From: Opitutaceae bacterium
Lineage (GTDB): Bacteria; Verrucomicrobiota; Verrucomicrobiia; Opitutales; Opitutaceae
Reading direction: 5' to 3'
DNA: 64,000 nucleotides
Assembly: GCA_028280945.1 (NCBI GenBank)
Contig: JANQKV010000026.1
Coordinates: forward strand, 124,001 to 188,000
Made by a program: the position numbers and the translations under genes. Shown piece by piece: positions 9,095 through 21,393 of this stretch. Under the pieces are notes generated by a model, which did not search any database, was not told the DNA's origin, and saw nothing but the letters and a program-made list of their open reading frames with translations. Within the stretch, counting starts at the first letter, position 1; every line of letters starts with the position of its first letter.

Positions 9095-9673
9095 ATGAGA
9101 ATCAGTGGTGGCCAAGCTCGCGGCATCCATCTTGCCGTGCCGAAGGGCGATGCGGTGCGCCCTGCCACCGATGGTTTAAGACAGGCTGTTTTCTCCAGTC
9201 TGGGCGACCGCATGGAGGGGGCGTGGTTTCTCGATTTGTTTGCGGGAAGTGGGTCCTACGGTTTGGAAGCGCTCAGTCGAGGCGCGGCCGGAGGCATGTG
9301 GGTGGAGCGGAATCGGGCGGCCTTTGAACTCCTGCGCCGGAACATCGCGTCGGTCTGTGTGAGCATGGAGCGCGACGAAGAAGGATTGATGGTGCGGTGT
9401 GGGGATGCGACCAGTGCACCCTGGATCGACCCGGAGCGGCCGCCGGCTTTGGTTTTCGTTGATCCCCCGTATCCTATCCTCGACAAGGTGGCGCCCAGAA
9501 TCTTTCGCGCCCTGAAAGGCCTGCTGCGCCGGCGGGATGACCCGCGAGTCGTTTTTGAGATGCCCGGTGAAGTTGCCCTGGCCCCCCGTGGTTTTGAATT
9601 GGTCAAACGATTGGGCAAAGGCGCGGGCCAGCCTACGGCGGCGATTTACCGGCTCGAACCCTTGCCGCGGTAA
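9095..9673 (+). CDS. rsmD: 16S rRNA (guanine-966-N2)-methyltransferase RsmD
   Basis: 192 residues from the ATG at 9095, chosen because MRISGGQARG matches the RsmD N-terminus. The SAM-binding motif FLDLFAGSGSYGLEALSRGA is at about 44-63 and the catalytic NPPY-type motif is VFVDPPY at about 124-130. It methylates G966 of 16S rRNA in the small-subunit precursor. Its last 41 bases overlap the 3' end of the convergent rsmE gene. Confidence 0.9.
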   Translation: MRISGGQARGIHLAVPKGDAVRPATDGLRQAVFSSLGDRMEGAWFLDLFAGSGSYGLEALSRGAAGGMWVERNRAAFELLRRNIASVCVSMERDEEGLMVRCGDATSAPWIDPERPPALVFVDPPYPILDKVAPRIFRALKGLLRRRDDPRVVFEMPGEVALAPRGFELVKRLGKGAGQPTAAIYRLEPLPR

Positions 9674-10373
9674 GTAAAGTTAGCGCCGCGGTAACGGCCG
9701 TCTCGGTGCGAAGCACACGATCACCCAAGCTGAAGAACTTTGCGCCGAATTCCGTCAGAACCTGGCGGTCGGTATCCTCCCAGCCGCGTTCGGGACCGAT
9801 CGTGATCGCGACATCCGATGTTGGCGTGGTCACCTTGAGGTCGGCGAGATGGGAATGCTGTCCGTAAACATCCAACGCAATCAGTTGCGGGCTTTCGTCC
9901 GACCATTCGGACAACACGCCCGGCAAGTCCCGTGTCCAACCTACCTCGGGAACATAGGTGTCAAAGGCTTGGGCGGCGCCGGTGCGGATGTGCCGGGTCC
10001 ACTCGCCCGATATCCAGAGCGAACTCTTCGCGTAGTTCGGATCGCTGCGACGGGTGCTGACAAATGCCAAATCGGTTGCCCCCAAAGTCGTGGCGTCGCG
10101 CAAAACATCCCGGGCGGTTTGTGGGCGTGGAAAACCCACCACCAGTCGGGTTCGGGGCGGGGCGGGGTGGGCGGGTTGCCAGGTGAAGTCCAGAATCAAG
10201 CCTCCGGCGCGCTCGTCCACAATGCGAGCCTTGCCCCGCGGGCCATTGACCAGACCAACGTCGAACAGCTCTTCGTCGGCACAACGTAATACCGTGCGGA
10301 TGTGTCGCGCTCGCTCGTCCGCCAGCGGCAGGGGCCGGTCGATTTCTGCGGAATCGAAAAGGACGAGGTTCAT
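9633..10373 (-). CDS. rsmE: 16S rRNA (uridine-1498-N3)-methyltransferase RsmE
   Basis: 246 residues of SPOUT-fold methyltransferase. The N-terminal PUA-like part includes HIRTVLRC. The C-terminal SAM knot has ITIGPERGW at about 190-198 and LGDRVLRTETA at about 217-227, both diagnostic of RsmE. It methylates U1498 of 16S rRNA. It converges on and overlaps rsmD, another 16S rRNA methyltransferase gene. Confidence 0.93.
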   Translation of the reverse strand: MNLVLFDSAEIDRPLPLADERARHIRTVLRCADEELFDVGLVNGPRGKARIVDERAGGLILDFTWQPAHPAPPRTRLVVGFPRPQTARDVLRDATTLGATDLAFVSTRRSDPNYAKSSLWISGEWTRHIRTGAAQAFDTYVPEVGWTRDLPGVLSEWSDESPQLIALDVYGQHSHLADLKVTTPTSDVAITIGPERGWEDTDRQVLTEFGAKFFSLGDRVLRTETAVTAALTLLTAARVRAGKSPP

Positions 10374-10469
10374 GCGTCGGAAAGGGTAGAGTGGTTTCGG
10401 TCCGCCGTCGCCCAGGCTCTGGCGGACAACCTGCTTGATTTTCGACTGGCTTGCCAGCTGTAGCTTCAG

Positions 10470-10504
10470 CCGCCTTGGGCGACCGCGCTTCGCGCGGCGA
10501 AGGC
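10470..10504. repeat. Imperfect hairpin adjoining tRNA-Gly 3' end
   Basis: GCCTT pairs with AAGGC and an inner CCGCG pairs with CGCGG around a CTTCG loop, directly downstream of the tRNA-Gly CCA end. There is no T-run. It could aid 3' processing or be a REP-like repeat. Confidence 0.35.
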
Positions 10505-10578
10505 TGGTGCGCCTGGACGGAATCGAACCGACGACATCTGTGTGGAAGACAGAGGTTTTACCACTAAACTACAGGCGC
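10505..10578 (-). tRNA. tRNA-Gly (anticodon TCC)
   Basis: 74 nt on the minus strand. The acceptor stem pairs GCGCCTG with CAGGCGC, the D-arm is GTTTAGTGGTAAAAC, the anticodon stem-loop is TCTGT-CTTCCAC-ACAGA with anticodon TCC, and the T-arm carries GGTTCGATTCC. The 3' CCA is encoded. Confidence 0.95.
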
Positions 10579-10733
10579 AGTGCAGGCGAAGCAACGGGCG
10601 CAGCCGCGGAGCGTCAAGCCTGCCGTCGTGCCGATTTCAGTCCAAAAAACTGCCCGGTGTATTCACAAATATTTACTAAACCGGCCCCGGGAATGGGGTT
10701 GCGAGGTGAGTTTTGACCGTTTTCTCTCGGCCA

Positions 10734-11915
10734 ATGGCGATAATCTCAGGTGGCTCGAAAGGCACAGCTAGCAAGAAAAAGGCGGCTGCCGGTAAGTCCA
10801 AGCAGTCGAATTTTTGGGCCTCGCAGCAGCTCGCTAAGCAGAAGGCCTTCGAGAAAAAATCAAAAAAATACAATCTGCCGCTCGAAGAGTTGGCCATTTT
10901 CACCCAGCAGTTGTCGTCGCTGCTGAATGCCGGCCTCCCCCTTGTGCAGTGTTTGGAGGCTTTGCAGGACCAAACCGAGGATCAGGTCTTCCGCATCGTG
11001 ATTCGCGATGTCCGCGCCGAGATTTCCTCCGGCAATTCGTTTTCCGATTCGGTCAAAAAGTTTCCCAAGACCTTCAACACCCTGTTCATCTCCATGGTTG
11101 AGGCCGGTGAGGCTTCCGGTGCTTTGGCGGAAATCCTGGGCAAGGTCGCCGAATATTTTGAGTCCAGTGTTCGGCTGACCAAGAAGGTCAAATCAGCCAT
11201 GACCTACCCGATTGCGGTGATCGGTCTCGCCATCGCTCTGGTGAACGTGCTGCTGATCTTCGTCATTCCAGTGTTCGCCAACATGTTTGCGGACTTTGGC
11301 GCCCAGCTGCCCGCGCCGACCCAGTTCCTCATCGACCTCTCTGATTTCCTGAAGGCCAACATCCTCTACATCATCGGTGGCTGCATCGTATTCTGGTTCA
11401 TCTTCAAAAAGATCGTCGCCACCCCCAAGGGTCGGCAGGTCAAGGACCAGGCGCTGGTCCGAGCCCCCATTTTTGGCAACCTGATCCACAAGATCACGCT
11501 CTCGCGTTTCTGCCGCACCTACGCCACACTCGTTCGCTCGGGGGTGCCGATTCTGCGCACGTTGGAAATCGTCTCGGCTGCGTCGAACAAGGTGCAGATT
11601 GAGGGAGCCTGCGTGGAGATCGCCAAACACGTTTCGCAAGGTGGGCAGGTCTCAGAGGTGCTGGCCGCCAATTCCTTTTTCCCACCCATGATGAAACACA
11701 TGGTCAAGGCGGGAGAATCGACCGGCAACGTCGACGGTATGATGAACAAGATTGCCGATTTCTACGACGCGGAGGCGGAGGCGACGGTTGCCGCCCTCAC
11801 CTCGCTGATCGAACCGATGTTGATCGTGTTTCTGGGCGTGGTGGTTGGTGGCATCGTCATGGCGATGTTTTTGCCGATCTTCCAACTCGGCGCGGTGGCC
11901 GGCGGCTTGCAATAA
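10734..11915 (+). CDS. Type II secretion / type IV pilus inner-membrane protein (PilC/GspF)
   Basis: 393 residues from the ATG at 10734; a TTG at 10713 is in frame but less likely. The N-terminal 40 residues are Lys/Ser-rich. Two T2SSF domains follow (about 55-180 and 255-375), with the typical LSSLLNAGLPLVQCLEAL and LATLVRSGVPILRTLEIV-type repeats (here YATLVRSGVP). Three membrane helices lie at about 155-180, 210-230 and 360-385. The protein is the platform of the pilus or secretion machine. The next gene is a response regulator, as is common for pilC-pilR loci. Confidence 0.93.
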   Translation: MAIISGGSKGTASKKKAAAGKSKQSNFWASQQLAKQKAFEKKSKKYNLPLEELAIFTQQLSSLLNAGLPLVQCLEALQDQTEDQVFRIVIRDVRAEISSGNSFSDSVKKFPKTFNTLFISMVEAGEASGALAEILGKVAEYFESSVRLTKKVKSAMTYPIAVIGLAIALVNVLLIFVIPVFANMFADFGAQLPAPTQFLIDLSDFLKANILYIIGGCIVFWFIFKKIVATPKGRQVKDQALVRAPIFGNLIHKITLSRFCRTYATLVRSGVPILRTLEIVSAASNKVQIEGACVEIAKHVSQGGQVSEVLAANSFFPPMMKHMVKAGESTGNVDGMMNKIADFYDAEAEATVAALTSLIEPMLIVFLGVVVGGIVMAMFLPIFQLGAVAGGLQ

Positions 11916-11963
11916 GTCCATGGATGTTCCTCCCTGCTGGCAGTCCCCTCTCGGCGAGGGAGC

Positions 11964-13232
11964 ATGCTAACTCCGCCCATGGCCTCGGTTCTTATTGTCG
12001 ACGACTTGCTTTCCATCCACGAGATGCTGGAAGCGGTCATCCAGCCCACCGGTTACGAAACCTCGTTCGCGACCGATGGCGAAGCGGGTTTGGTGCGCTA
12101 CAAGGAGGACAAATTCGACATCGTCCTGGCTGACATCGACATGAAACCGGTCGATGGCATCACCTTGCTGAAGCAGTTGAAGGAATATGATGCCAATGCC
12201 GTGGTGGTCATCATGACGGCCTACGCTTCCACCGAAAGCGCGATCCAGGCGCTGAAGTTTGGGGCGTTCGACTACCTCCAGAAACCCTTTCGGGTTGATG
12301 AGTTGATCGGCACACTGAAGCGGGGAATCGAATACCGAGAGTATCAGATCAAGCGGGCGCAGTCCACCGGCACCGTTGTCGAAACGGCCGATCTGGAGTC
12401 GCGTCTGGTCGGGCAGAGCCCGGCGATCGTCAAATTGCGCAGCCAGGTGCAACGACTCGCGGGCGCGCGCACCCCGGTGCTCCTACAGGGCGAAGCGGGC
12501 ACGGGTCGGGATACCATTGCGGAGATTTTGCACGAAAGCGTGGCCGAGGAAGACGCCGAGTTGGTGCGCATCGATTGTGTGCTCAATTCCGAGGATAGCT
12601 TTGCCAAGGGATTGATGGGAGAAAATGGCAATGGCGGCGAGTGGGTCGAGCGGGCGACCGGCGGAACGTTGCTTTTGCAGCGACTCGAGGCGTTGCCAAT
12701 GGCGATGCAGAAGGAACTGGTGAGTGTTTTGCGCAACACCGCGCACCGGTTCCGCCTGATTTGCACGACGGGGGAGGACCTCGAGCTTATGACCGACGAG
12801 GGCAAGTTTCACGACGAGTTGTTCTACCGCGTGGCCTCGCTGCCGGTCACGGTTCCGGGACTGCAACAGCGGGTCGATGACCTTCCGGAGATCATCAAGA
12901 GCATTCTCGCGACCTGCACGAATCCTCACTTCGACGCCAAGCTGATCGAATTCTCGCCGGAAGCGCTGCAGGTCCTGCGATCCTACCACTGGCCGGGCAA
13001 CGCCCTGGAATTGCACCAGATCGTGACCCAAATCGCGGTGGCGACCGAATCCCGGGTGGTGGGAATCGATCAATTGCCCCAAAAACTACAGACAGTGGGC
13101 GATTGGAAAACCTTGTCGGAGTATTTGGCCGATAAACGAAAAGGCTATATCGCCAAGGTTTTGCGGGCCTGCCATGGAGACCGAGCCGCGGCCGCCCAGG
13201 TGCTGGGCGTGGTCGAAAGTGAATTGGACTGA
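11964..13232 (+). CDS. NtrC-like response regulator with degenerate AAA+ and truncated Fis domain
   Basis: 422 residues; ATG at 11964, with MASV at 11979 as an alternative. The receiver domain (about 6-120) looks intact: VDD acid pair, phosphoacceptor in VLADIDMKPVDG, MTAYAS and LQKPF. The AAA+ region (about 145-370) keeps the fold, but Walker A reads GEAGTGRD with Arg for the Lys, the Walker B acid pair is replaced (GGTLLLQRLEALP), and no GAFTGA sigma-54 contact loop is present. The C-terminal Fis-like helices stop after AAQVLGVVESELD, cutting into the recognition helix. It probably cannot act as a standard sigma-54 activator. Confidence 0.85.
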   Translation: MLTPPMASVLIVDDLLSIHEMLEAVIQPTGYETSFATDGEAGLVRYKEDKFDIVLADIDMKPVDGITLLKQLKEYDANAVVVIMTAYASTESAIQALKFGAFDYLQKPFRVDELIGTLKRGIEYREYQIKRAQSTGTVVETADLESRLVGQSPAIVKLRSQVQRLAGARTPVLLQGEAGTGRDTIAEILHESVAEEDAELVRIDCVLNSEDSFAKGLMGENGNGGEWVERATGGTLLLQRLEALPMAMQKELVSVLRNTAHRFRLICTTGEDLELMTDEGKFHDELFYRVASLPVTVPGLQQRVDDLPEIIKSILATCTNPHFDAKLIEFSPEALQVLRSYHWPGNALELHQIVTQIAVATESRVVGIDQLPQKLQTVGDWKTLSEYLADKRKGYIAKVLRACHGDRAAAAQVLGVVESELD

Positions 13233-13319
13233 GCACCGATTCGCCGTTGAACTGGCGCAGGAGGGAGTTCGCGCTTGCCCCGCCCTGACGCGATTCCAAG
13301 CGTCGGCAGAGACTACGCC

Positions 13320-16559
<3,240 letters not shown>

Positions 16560-16575
16560 GCGGCACCCTTGTTCG

Positions 16576-17433
16576 ATGTCGGAAGCCACCCCTCTCGTTT
16601 GTTTGTTGCACGGGCCGGACCAGCCGGGCCTCGTGGCGAAAGTCTCGGGCTGGATCTTCGAACGCGGCGGCAACATCTTGCATGCCGACCAGCACCGCGA
16701 CCTGGAAGCCGGTGTGTTCTTCCAACGCGTGGAATGGACTCCCGCGGCGGACACTGAGTTTGCGGCCGAGGAGGAGTCGTTTCGTAAGTTTGCCCAGGAA
16801 TTGGGCATGCACGCCACGATTGGCAGCCCGGCGCGCCGGCAGCGCGTGGCCTTGTTTGTGTCGAAGGCCGACCATTGTTTCCACGATTTGATCCTGCGGT
16901 GGAAGGCGGGTGAAATCCCCTGCGAGTTGGTGGCCGTGGTTTCCAACCATGAAGCGCTGCGTTCCGCTTCGGAACGTTATGGCCTGCCGTTTTATCACAT
17001 CCCGGTGACCCCTGAGATCAAACCTGCGGCAGAAGCGGCGCAGCTGGATCTGCTGTCCGACCTGGAGGTGAATCTGGTCATTCTCGCCCGCTACATGCAG
17101 GTGCTGTCAGACGAGTTTCTCACCACCTTCAACGGACCGGTGATCAACATCCATCACTCCTTCCTGCCCGCGTTTGCCGGAGGCCGGCCCTACCACCAAG
17201 CGCACGAACGGGGAGTCAAACTTATCGGCGCCACCGCCCACTACGCCACCGCGGTTCTCGATGACGGACCCATCATTCAACAGGATGTCGCCCGGGTGAC
17301 GCATCGCCACGGGGTGGCCGACCTTATCCGCCATGGTCGGGACCTTGAGAAAATGGTCCTGGCGCGGGCGGTGCGCTGGCATTTGGAGCACCGGGTGCTG
17401 GTTTACGGACGCAAGACGGTGATATTCGATTGA
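16576..17433 (+). CDS. purU: Formyltetrahydrofolate deformylase
   Basis: 285 residues from the ATG at 16576. An N-terminal ACT domain (about 1-85; LLHGPDQPGLVAKVSGWIFE) precedes a formyl-transferase-fold hydrolase. The catalytic region shows INIHHSFLPAF with GGRPYHQAHERGVKLIG and a later Asp in DDGPII, as in PurU. It releases formate and tetrahydrofolate from 10-formyl-THF. It begins 17 bp after carB and may be read through from it, linking one-carbon and pyrimidine/purine supply. Confidence 0.93.
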   Translation: MSEATPLVCLLHGPDQPGLVAKVSGWIFERGGNILHADQHRDLEAGVFFQRVEWTPAADTEFAAEEESFRKFAQELGMHATIGSPARRQRVALFVSKADHCFHDLILRWKAGEIPCELVAVVSNHEALRSASERYGLPFYHIPVTPEIKPAAEAAQLDLLSDLEVNLVILARYMQVLSDEFLTTFNGPVINIHHSFLPAFAGGRPYHQAHERGVKLIGATAHYATAVLDDGPIIQQDVARVTHRHGVADLIRHGRDLEKMVLARAVRWHLEHRVLVYGRKTVIFD

Positions 17434-17515
17434 CTTTCGAGATGACGACAAAACGAGGGTTAAATCCGCCTTTACGGGGTGGGGCGGTTATGCTTCGTTG
17501 ACCCTTTTCGCTCTC

Positions 17516-18250
17516 ATGGCCAAGTCCAACGAAACCCCTTCCACACCTCCCGGCGACGACCGCAATTTGGTCGGAACAACGGAGGCAGCTGCGTCGACCG
17601 ACCTCGAAGAAGTGGTCCAACAGTTCTGGGAAAAAAACCGTTCCCTCCTCATGGCCCTTGCGGCCGTCGTGCTTCTCGCCATCGTCGTGCGCAACGGTTG
17701 GTCCTTTTATCAGACCGCCAAGCTGGAGTCCGCCCGCGAGGACTTCGCGATGGCGGAGGGAGATGACGCCCTGCAGGCATTTGCCGACGATAACAGCGGC
17801 ACGGGCTTGGCGGGTGTCGCCCTGCTTAAAATCGCCGACAACGCCTACGCCGAAAACCGTTTCGGCGACGCGGTTGATGCCTATGATGCGGCTGCCACTG
17901 AGCTCGAGGGAACGGTGTTCGCCGACCGTATTGCCCTGGGTCGTGCGATGGCGCTGATCAAAAGCGGTGATGCCAGCACGGGTGAAGCCGAGCTGAGAAA
18001 TCTGGCCAACCGCACGGATGCTGCGGCAGCCGTCCGCGGCGAGGCCGTTTATCATTTGGCGGCAGTTGCCATGGAGGCCGACGACTTGGCGGGGATCGAA
18101 GCCTTGGCGATGCAGGTCGATGCCTTTGCTCCCGGTACAACGTGGGCCCAACGCGTGACTCTCATGCGGGCAGCAGCCGAAGCCGCCGCCGGTAGTGACA
18201 CCGAAGAGCCGGCAGAGGAAACGCCGGAGATTTCTTTTGGCACACCTTGA
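17516..18250 (+). CDS. YfgM-like tetratricopeptide membrane protein
   Basis: 244 residues from the ATG at 17516; a TTG upstream is also in frame. A cytoplasmic N-terminus of about 45 residues is followed by one membrane helix (LLMALAAVVLLAIVV) and a helical region with Ala-rich TPR-like pairs (about 80-215). The acidic, Pro-rich tail is short. This layout matches YfgM/TPR_21 proteins, which assist folding at the Sec translocon in other bacteria; that role is an analogy. It lies upstream of the tRNA-Pro locus. Confidence 0.72.
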   Translation: MAKSNETPSTPPGDDRNLVGTTEAAASTDLEEVVQQFWEKNRSLLMALAAVVLLAIVVRNGWSFYQTAKLESAREDFAMAEGDDALQAFADDNSGTGLAGVALLKIADNAYAENRFGDAVDAYDAAATELEGTVFADRIALGRAMALIKSGDASTGEAELRNLANRTDAAAAVRGEAVYHLAAVAMEADDLAGIEALAMQVDAFAPGTTWAQRVTLMRAAAEAAAGSDTEEPAEETPEISFGTP

Positions 18251-18298
18251 GATCGGCCGTAGCAGCCATACACGAACGATTAACAGTCTGATGCAGAG

Positions 18299-18431
<133 letters not shown>

Positions 18432-18438
18432 TGTTCGT

Positions 18439-18705
18439 ATGGAGATTGTATTATATGTGATCCGAGGGCGCTTCTCGTTAAAGCGTTACGTTGGAATTAC
18501 AAACGATTTGTCGAGGCGGCTGGCGGAGCATCGGGCCAACAAAGATAAATCTAGCCAGCTTATTGGCGAATTCGATCTGATCCATCGGGAATCCTTTGCC
18601 AGCTATGCTGAGGCGCGCGTGCGCGAAAAATATCTTAAGTCGGGACAGGGAAGGCAATGGATGGATCAAAACCTCGCTAACCGGGCATTGACAGACGAAG
18701 AGTGA
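18439..18705 (+). CDS. Small GIY-YIG nuclease between tRNA-Pro copies
   Basis: 88 residues from the ATG at 18439. The GIY-YIG core reads LYVIRG then KRYVGITNDLSRRLAEH; the catalytic Tyr and Arg are in YVG and SRR. The later Glu-bearing helix is EARVREKYLKSGQGRQW, as in stand-alone single-domain GIY-YIG proteins of the YhbQ/UPF0213 type. No DNA-binding domain is attached. An in-frame upstream start at 18379 would add residues encoded by the pseudo-tRNA. The gene is bracketed by a 74-bp direct repeat of tRNA-Pro sequence, which suggests a role in spread or duplication at this locus. Confidence 0.88.
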   Translation: MEIVLYVIRGRFSLKRYVGITNDLSRRLAEHRANKDKSSQLIGEFDLIHRESFASYAEARVREKYLKSGQGRQWMDQNLANRALTDEE

Positions 18706-18706
18706 C

Positions 18707-18808
<102 letters not shown>

Positions 18809-18885
18809 TCGGTGATACTCCGGGGAGTGGTGGCGCGATTCTGCGCAAACGGTCCGGTCATTGGTGATTTACCGGCTTGCTTACG

Positions 18886-18909
18886 AGGGGTCTACAGACG
18901 TAGACCTCT
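18886..18909 (+). promoter_or_regulatory. Hairpin in the leader of the LysM gene
   Basis: A 10-bp stem (AGGGGTCTAC with GTAGACCTCT, one G-U pair) with loop AGAC ends 13 bp before the ATG at 18923. In the mRNA it would sit over or next to the ribosome-binding region. Function is inferred from position only. Confidence 0.4.
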
Positions 18910-18922
18910 GGGGCATAGCTCC

Positions 18923-19459
18923 ATGGATACCATCTCTTCGGATAACAACGAATCGTTCAGTTACCTTCCCATCCTGGCCCTCATCATCGGTTTGATTGCC
19001 GGCGTGCTCGCCGGAGTAGCCTTGGCCAAGGTTTCGAACATCAATAAAACCCTCTCTGACCAGTCAGCTTTGGTCGACCGCATCGATGCCCTTGAGACGG
19101 AACTGCGCCAAGCTGCCACCAGTGCCGACAATGCCACGCAACGCATCAATCGGGTGGCGTCCGACACCAATACCGCTCTGCAGCGGGTCAGCGAAGCCTT
19201 CAACGAGTTGCAGACCAAAGTCGACGAAATGCAAGGCCCTGCTCCCGTGCAGGTCGCTTCGACCCCGGCTCCTTCTGGTGGTGGCAGTGACGGGGGCAGT
19301 GGGGCAGTGGCTGGCACGTATACGGTGCGGGGAGGTGATACGGGCTCCAAGATTGCCCGGGAAGCGGGTGTTTCGCTGACCGCCCTCCTGAATGCCAACC
19401 CGGGCGTGGACTGGAACCGTCTTCGGGTCGGCCAAGTGCTCAATATCCCGGCTCAGTAA
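18923..19459 (+). CDS. Membrane-anchored coiled-coil LysM protein
   Basis: 178 residues from the ATG at 18923. One membrane helix lies at about 15-37 (ILALIIGLIAGVLAGVALA), followed by a coiled coil at about 38-105 (heptads of Leu, Ala, Ile), a Gly/Ser linker and a C-terminal LysM domain at about 132-178 (YTVRGGDTGSKIAREAGVS, NPGVDWNRLRVGQVLNIP). LysM binds peptidoglycan, so the protein probably spans from the inner membrane to the cell wall. A clear terminator follows. Confidence 0.85.
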   Translation: MDTISSDNNESFSYLPILALIIGLIAGVLAGVALAKVSNINKTLSDQSALVDRIDALETELRQAATSADNATQRINRVASDTNTALQRVSEAFNELQTKVDEMQGPAPVQVASTPAPSGGGSDGGSGAVAGTYTVRGGDTGSKIAREAGVSLTALLNANPGVDWNRLRVGQVLNIPAQ

Positions 19460-19480
19460 ACCTGAATCTCTCTTTTCACG

Positions 19481-19515
19481 GCCTCCCTCGCTCCAGGCTT
19501 GGGAGGCTTTTTTTT
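19481..19515 (+). terminator. Intrinsic terminator after LysM gene
   Basis: GCCTCCC pairs with GGGAGGC around a 13-nt loop, followed directly by a run of eight T. Confidence 0.85.
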
Positions 19516-19522
19516 CTCCCCC

Positions 19523-20101
19523 ATGCCTGATTCCGAACCTGCTCACTGGCGCCGCGGAGCCGATCGTTCCCTGCTGCACACGCGGGTATTTGATGTTCGA
19601 GCCAGTGCGTTCACGCATCCGCATCGGGAAGGAAGCAAGGAATTCATCGTGATCGATGCCCCATCCTGGGCGGTGGTGGCCCCCGTCACGCCGTCGGGAG
19701 AACTTGTGATGGTCCGCCAATACAGATTTGGGGCCGAGGCGGTTTCCTTGGAGTTGCCGGGAGGGGTGGTCGAACCGGGCGAAAACCCGCTGGTCGCGGC
19801 GCTCCGCGAACTTGCGGAGGAGACGGGTTACGCCGGCAGGGAAGCCATTGAACTGGGACGCGTTTATCCAAATCCTGCGATTCAAAGCAACCAGGCACAC
19901 ATGATTCTGATCCCGGACGTGCGGTTGGCCACGGAGACCAGCTGGGATCCGGATGAGGAGATTCAAACCTCCCTGGTGCCGATTGCCGACGTGCTCCGGG
20001 CCGCCCGCGAGGGCGAGATCACGCACGCGCTCATGCTCAACATGCTGTTTTTCCTGGAGCCATGGTGGCGGGATCGCTGGCCTGCCCAGGCTGAAATTTG
20101 A
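19523..20101 (+). CDS. NUDIX hydrolase (ADP-ribose pyrophosphatase-like)
   Basis: 192 residues from the ATG at 19523, which lies only 7 bp after the terminator T-run. The NUDIX box GGVVEPGENPLVAALRELAE and the following ETGY (about 75-98) has every metal-binding Glu. The preceding VVAPVTPSGELVMVRQYRFG strand is typical of the ADP-ribose/NDP-sugar pyrophosphatase branch, as is the NPAIQSNQAH segment. Exact substrate unknown. Confidence 0.9.
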   Translation: MPDSEPAHWRRGADRSLLHTRVFDVRASAFTHPHREGSKEFIVIDAPSWAVVAPVTPSGELVMVRQYRFGAEAVSLELPGGVVEPGENPLVAALRELAEETGYAGREAIELGRVYPNPAIQSNQAHMILIPDVRLATETSWDPDEEIQTSLVPIADVLRAAREGEITHALMLNMLFFLEPWWRDRWPAQAEI

Positions 20102-20139
20102 CTTAAGGAGAGCTCCCGCTTAGCTGACTCCCTTCCAAA

Positions 20140-21393
20140 ATGTCTGTTCCTCAATTCGCCAACGCCCATCAAGCTCTCGGTCTTGCGACTGCGGAACAAC
20201 TTCCGGCTGCTCTTGAGTCGGAAATTCGGCGGATTTATGAACGCAGCCCGTTGTATGCGAAGCGGTTCCCCTTACATGCCGAGCCGTTGCGATGGAGTTG
20301 CTACCGCGAGATTCCCCGGTTGACGAAACAGGAAATCGCCCAACGCGGGCACGAATCCTTTTTCGAGGATTACTCCATCATCGAACGTGGCTTGGAGGAA
20401 GAGAAGTTCGAATACGAGAGCACCTCCGGCACCACGGCAGGACCGATGACCGTAATCATGGAGCAGGGCTGGTGGGAGACCCAGACGGCCCGGGCCTACG
20501 AGGCATCCCCCATCCTCAAGCCCTTTGTGGGCAAAGCCCACCGCAAGTGCATCCTCGCCCCGGTGGGATGTTCCAGCAATCTTTGCCCCTACGAAGATCA
20601 CCCGTTCCCGCACCGTTATATCGATGGCACGGTTTACCTGAATCTCACCAGTGATCCCTTTGTCTTTCGGGAATCCGAGTGGGACCGGATCGTCACCGAG
20701 GTGCAGGCGGTCAAACCGGACATCATCGAGGGCGAACCCATCTATTTGTCCCTGCTCGCCCGGGCTTTGGCCCGGCGCGAAGTGAGCGTGCCGAGTGTGA
20801 AAGCGGTGATTCTGACCTACGGCAAGGCCAGCCTGCAGCACAGTCGTCGTATCGCCGAGGTCATCGATGCCCCCCAAGTCGACCTCTACGGATCCACCGA
20901 GGCGGGTTACATTTTTGTTGGCGATGCCTTTGCGGACAACTCGCAGCCGATCGATGCCAACGCCTTTATCGAGTTGGCGCCTTACCGCGAACTGCCGGAT
21001 ACCTTTGAGATCACCGTGACGACCCGCGATCGGGAGGCGATGCCCCTGTTGCGCTACCACACCGGTGATGTGGTCCAACGTCATCCCAAAGGGTTCCGGG
21101 TTCTGGGCCGGGAGAGTAGCCTGCATTTCCGCCGGGATGGGTCTTTGGTCTCACCAACCGACATCGATGAAGCCTTGCCGGCCGATTTCACGTGTTGGCA
21201 TTATTCGCTGGTTCAGGCCAAGCCGGATCGCTGGGATTTTCATTACGTCGCGGATCACACCGCTCCTGCTGGATTGACGGAAAAAATAGCGAAGGTCCTC
21301 GGTGATGACGCCCGCGTGGTTGCGTTTCGGCGTCGGCATATTCCCCCGGCGGCAAGTGGTAAGTTTGCCCTCTTGAAACCCCTAAGCTCCTGA
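20140..21393 (+). CDS. Adenylate-forming ligase, PaaK-like
   Basis: 417 residues. The phosphate-binding loop YESTSGTTAGPMTV is at about 92-105, the aromatic/acid motif LYGSTEAGYIF at about 248-258, and the nucleotide-gripping RYHTGDVV at about 306-313. This is the order of phenylacetate-CoA ligase and related AMP-forming enzymes, but the C-terminal small domain is shorter than usual. Probable activation of a carboxylate; the acid is not predictable. It lies between the NUDIX gene and the sdh operon. Confidence 0.82.
   Translation: MSVPQFANAHQALGLATAEQLPAALESEIRRIYERSPLYAKRFPLHAEPLRWSCYREIPRLTKQEIAQRGHESFFEDYSIIERGLEEEKFEYESTSGTTAGPMTVIMEQGWWETQTARAYEASPILKPFVGKAHRKCILAPVGCSSNLCPYEDHPFPHRYIDGTVYLNLTSDPFVFRESEWDRIVTEVQAVKPDIIEGEPIYLSLLARALARREVSVPSVKAVILTYGKASLQHSRRIAEVIDAPQVDLYGSTEAGYIFVGDAFADNSQPIDANAFIELAPYRELPDTFEITVTTRDREAMPLLRYHTGDVVQRHPKGFRVLGRESSLHFRRDGSLVSPTDIDEALPADFTCWHYSLVQAKPDRWDFHYVADHTAPAGLTEKIAKVLGDDARVVAFRRRHIPPAASGKFALLKPLSS

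Noticed and set aside
10470..10504. Rho-independent terminator of tRNA-Gly
   Set aside because: The hairpin has no T-run on the minus strand.
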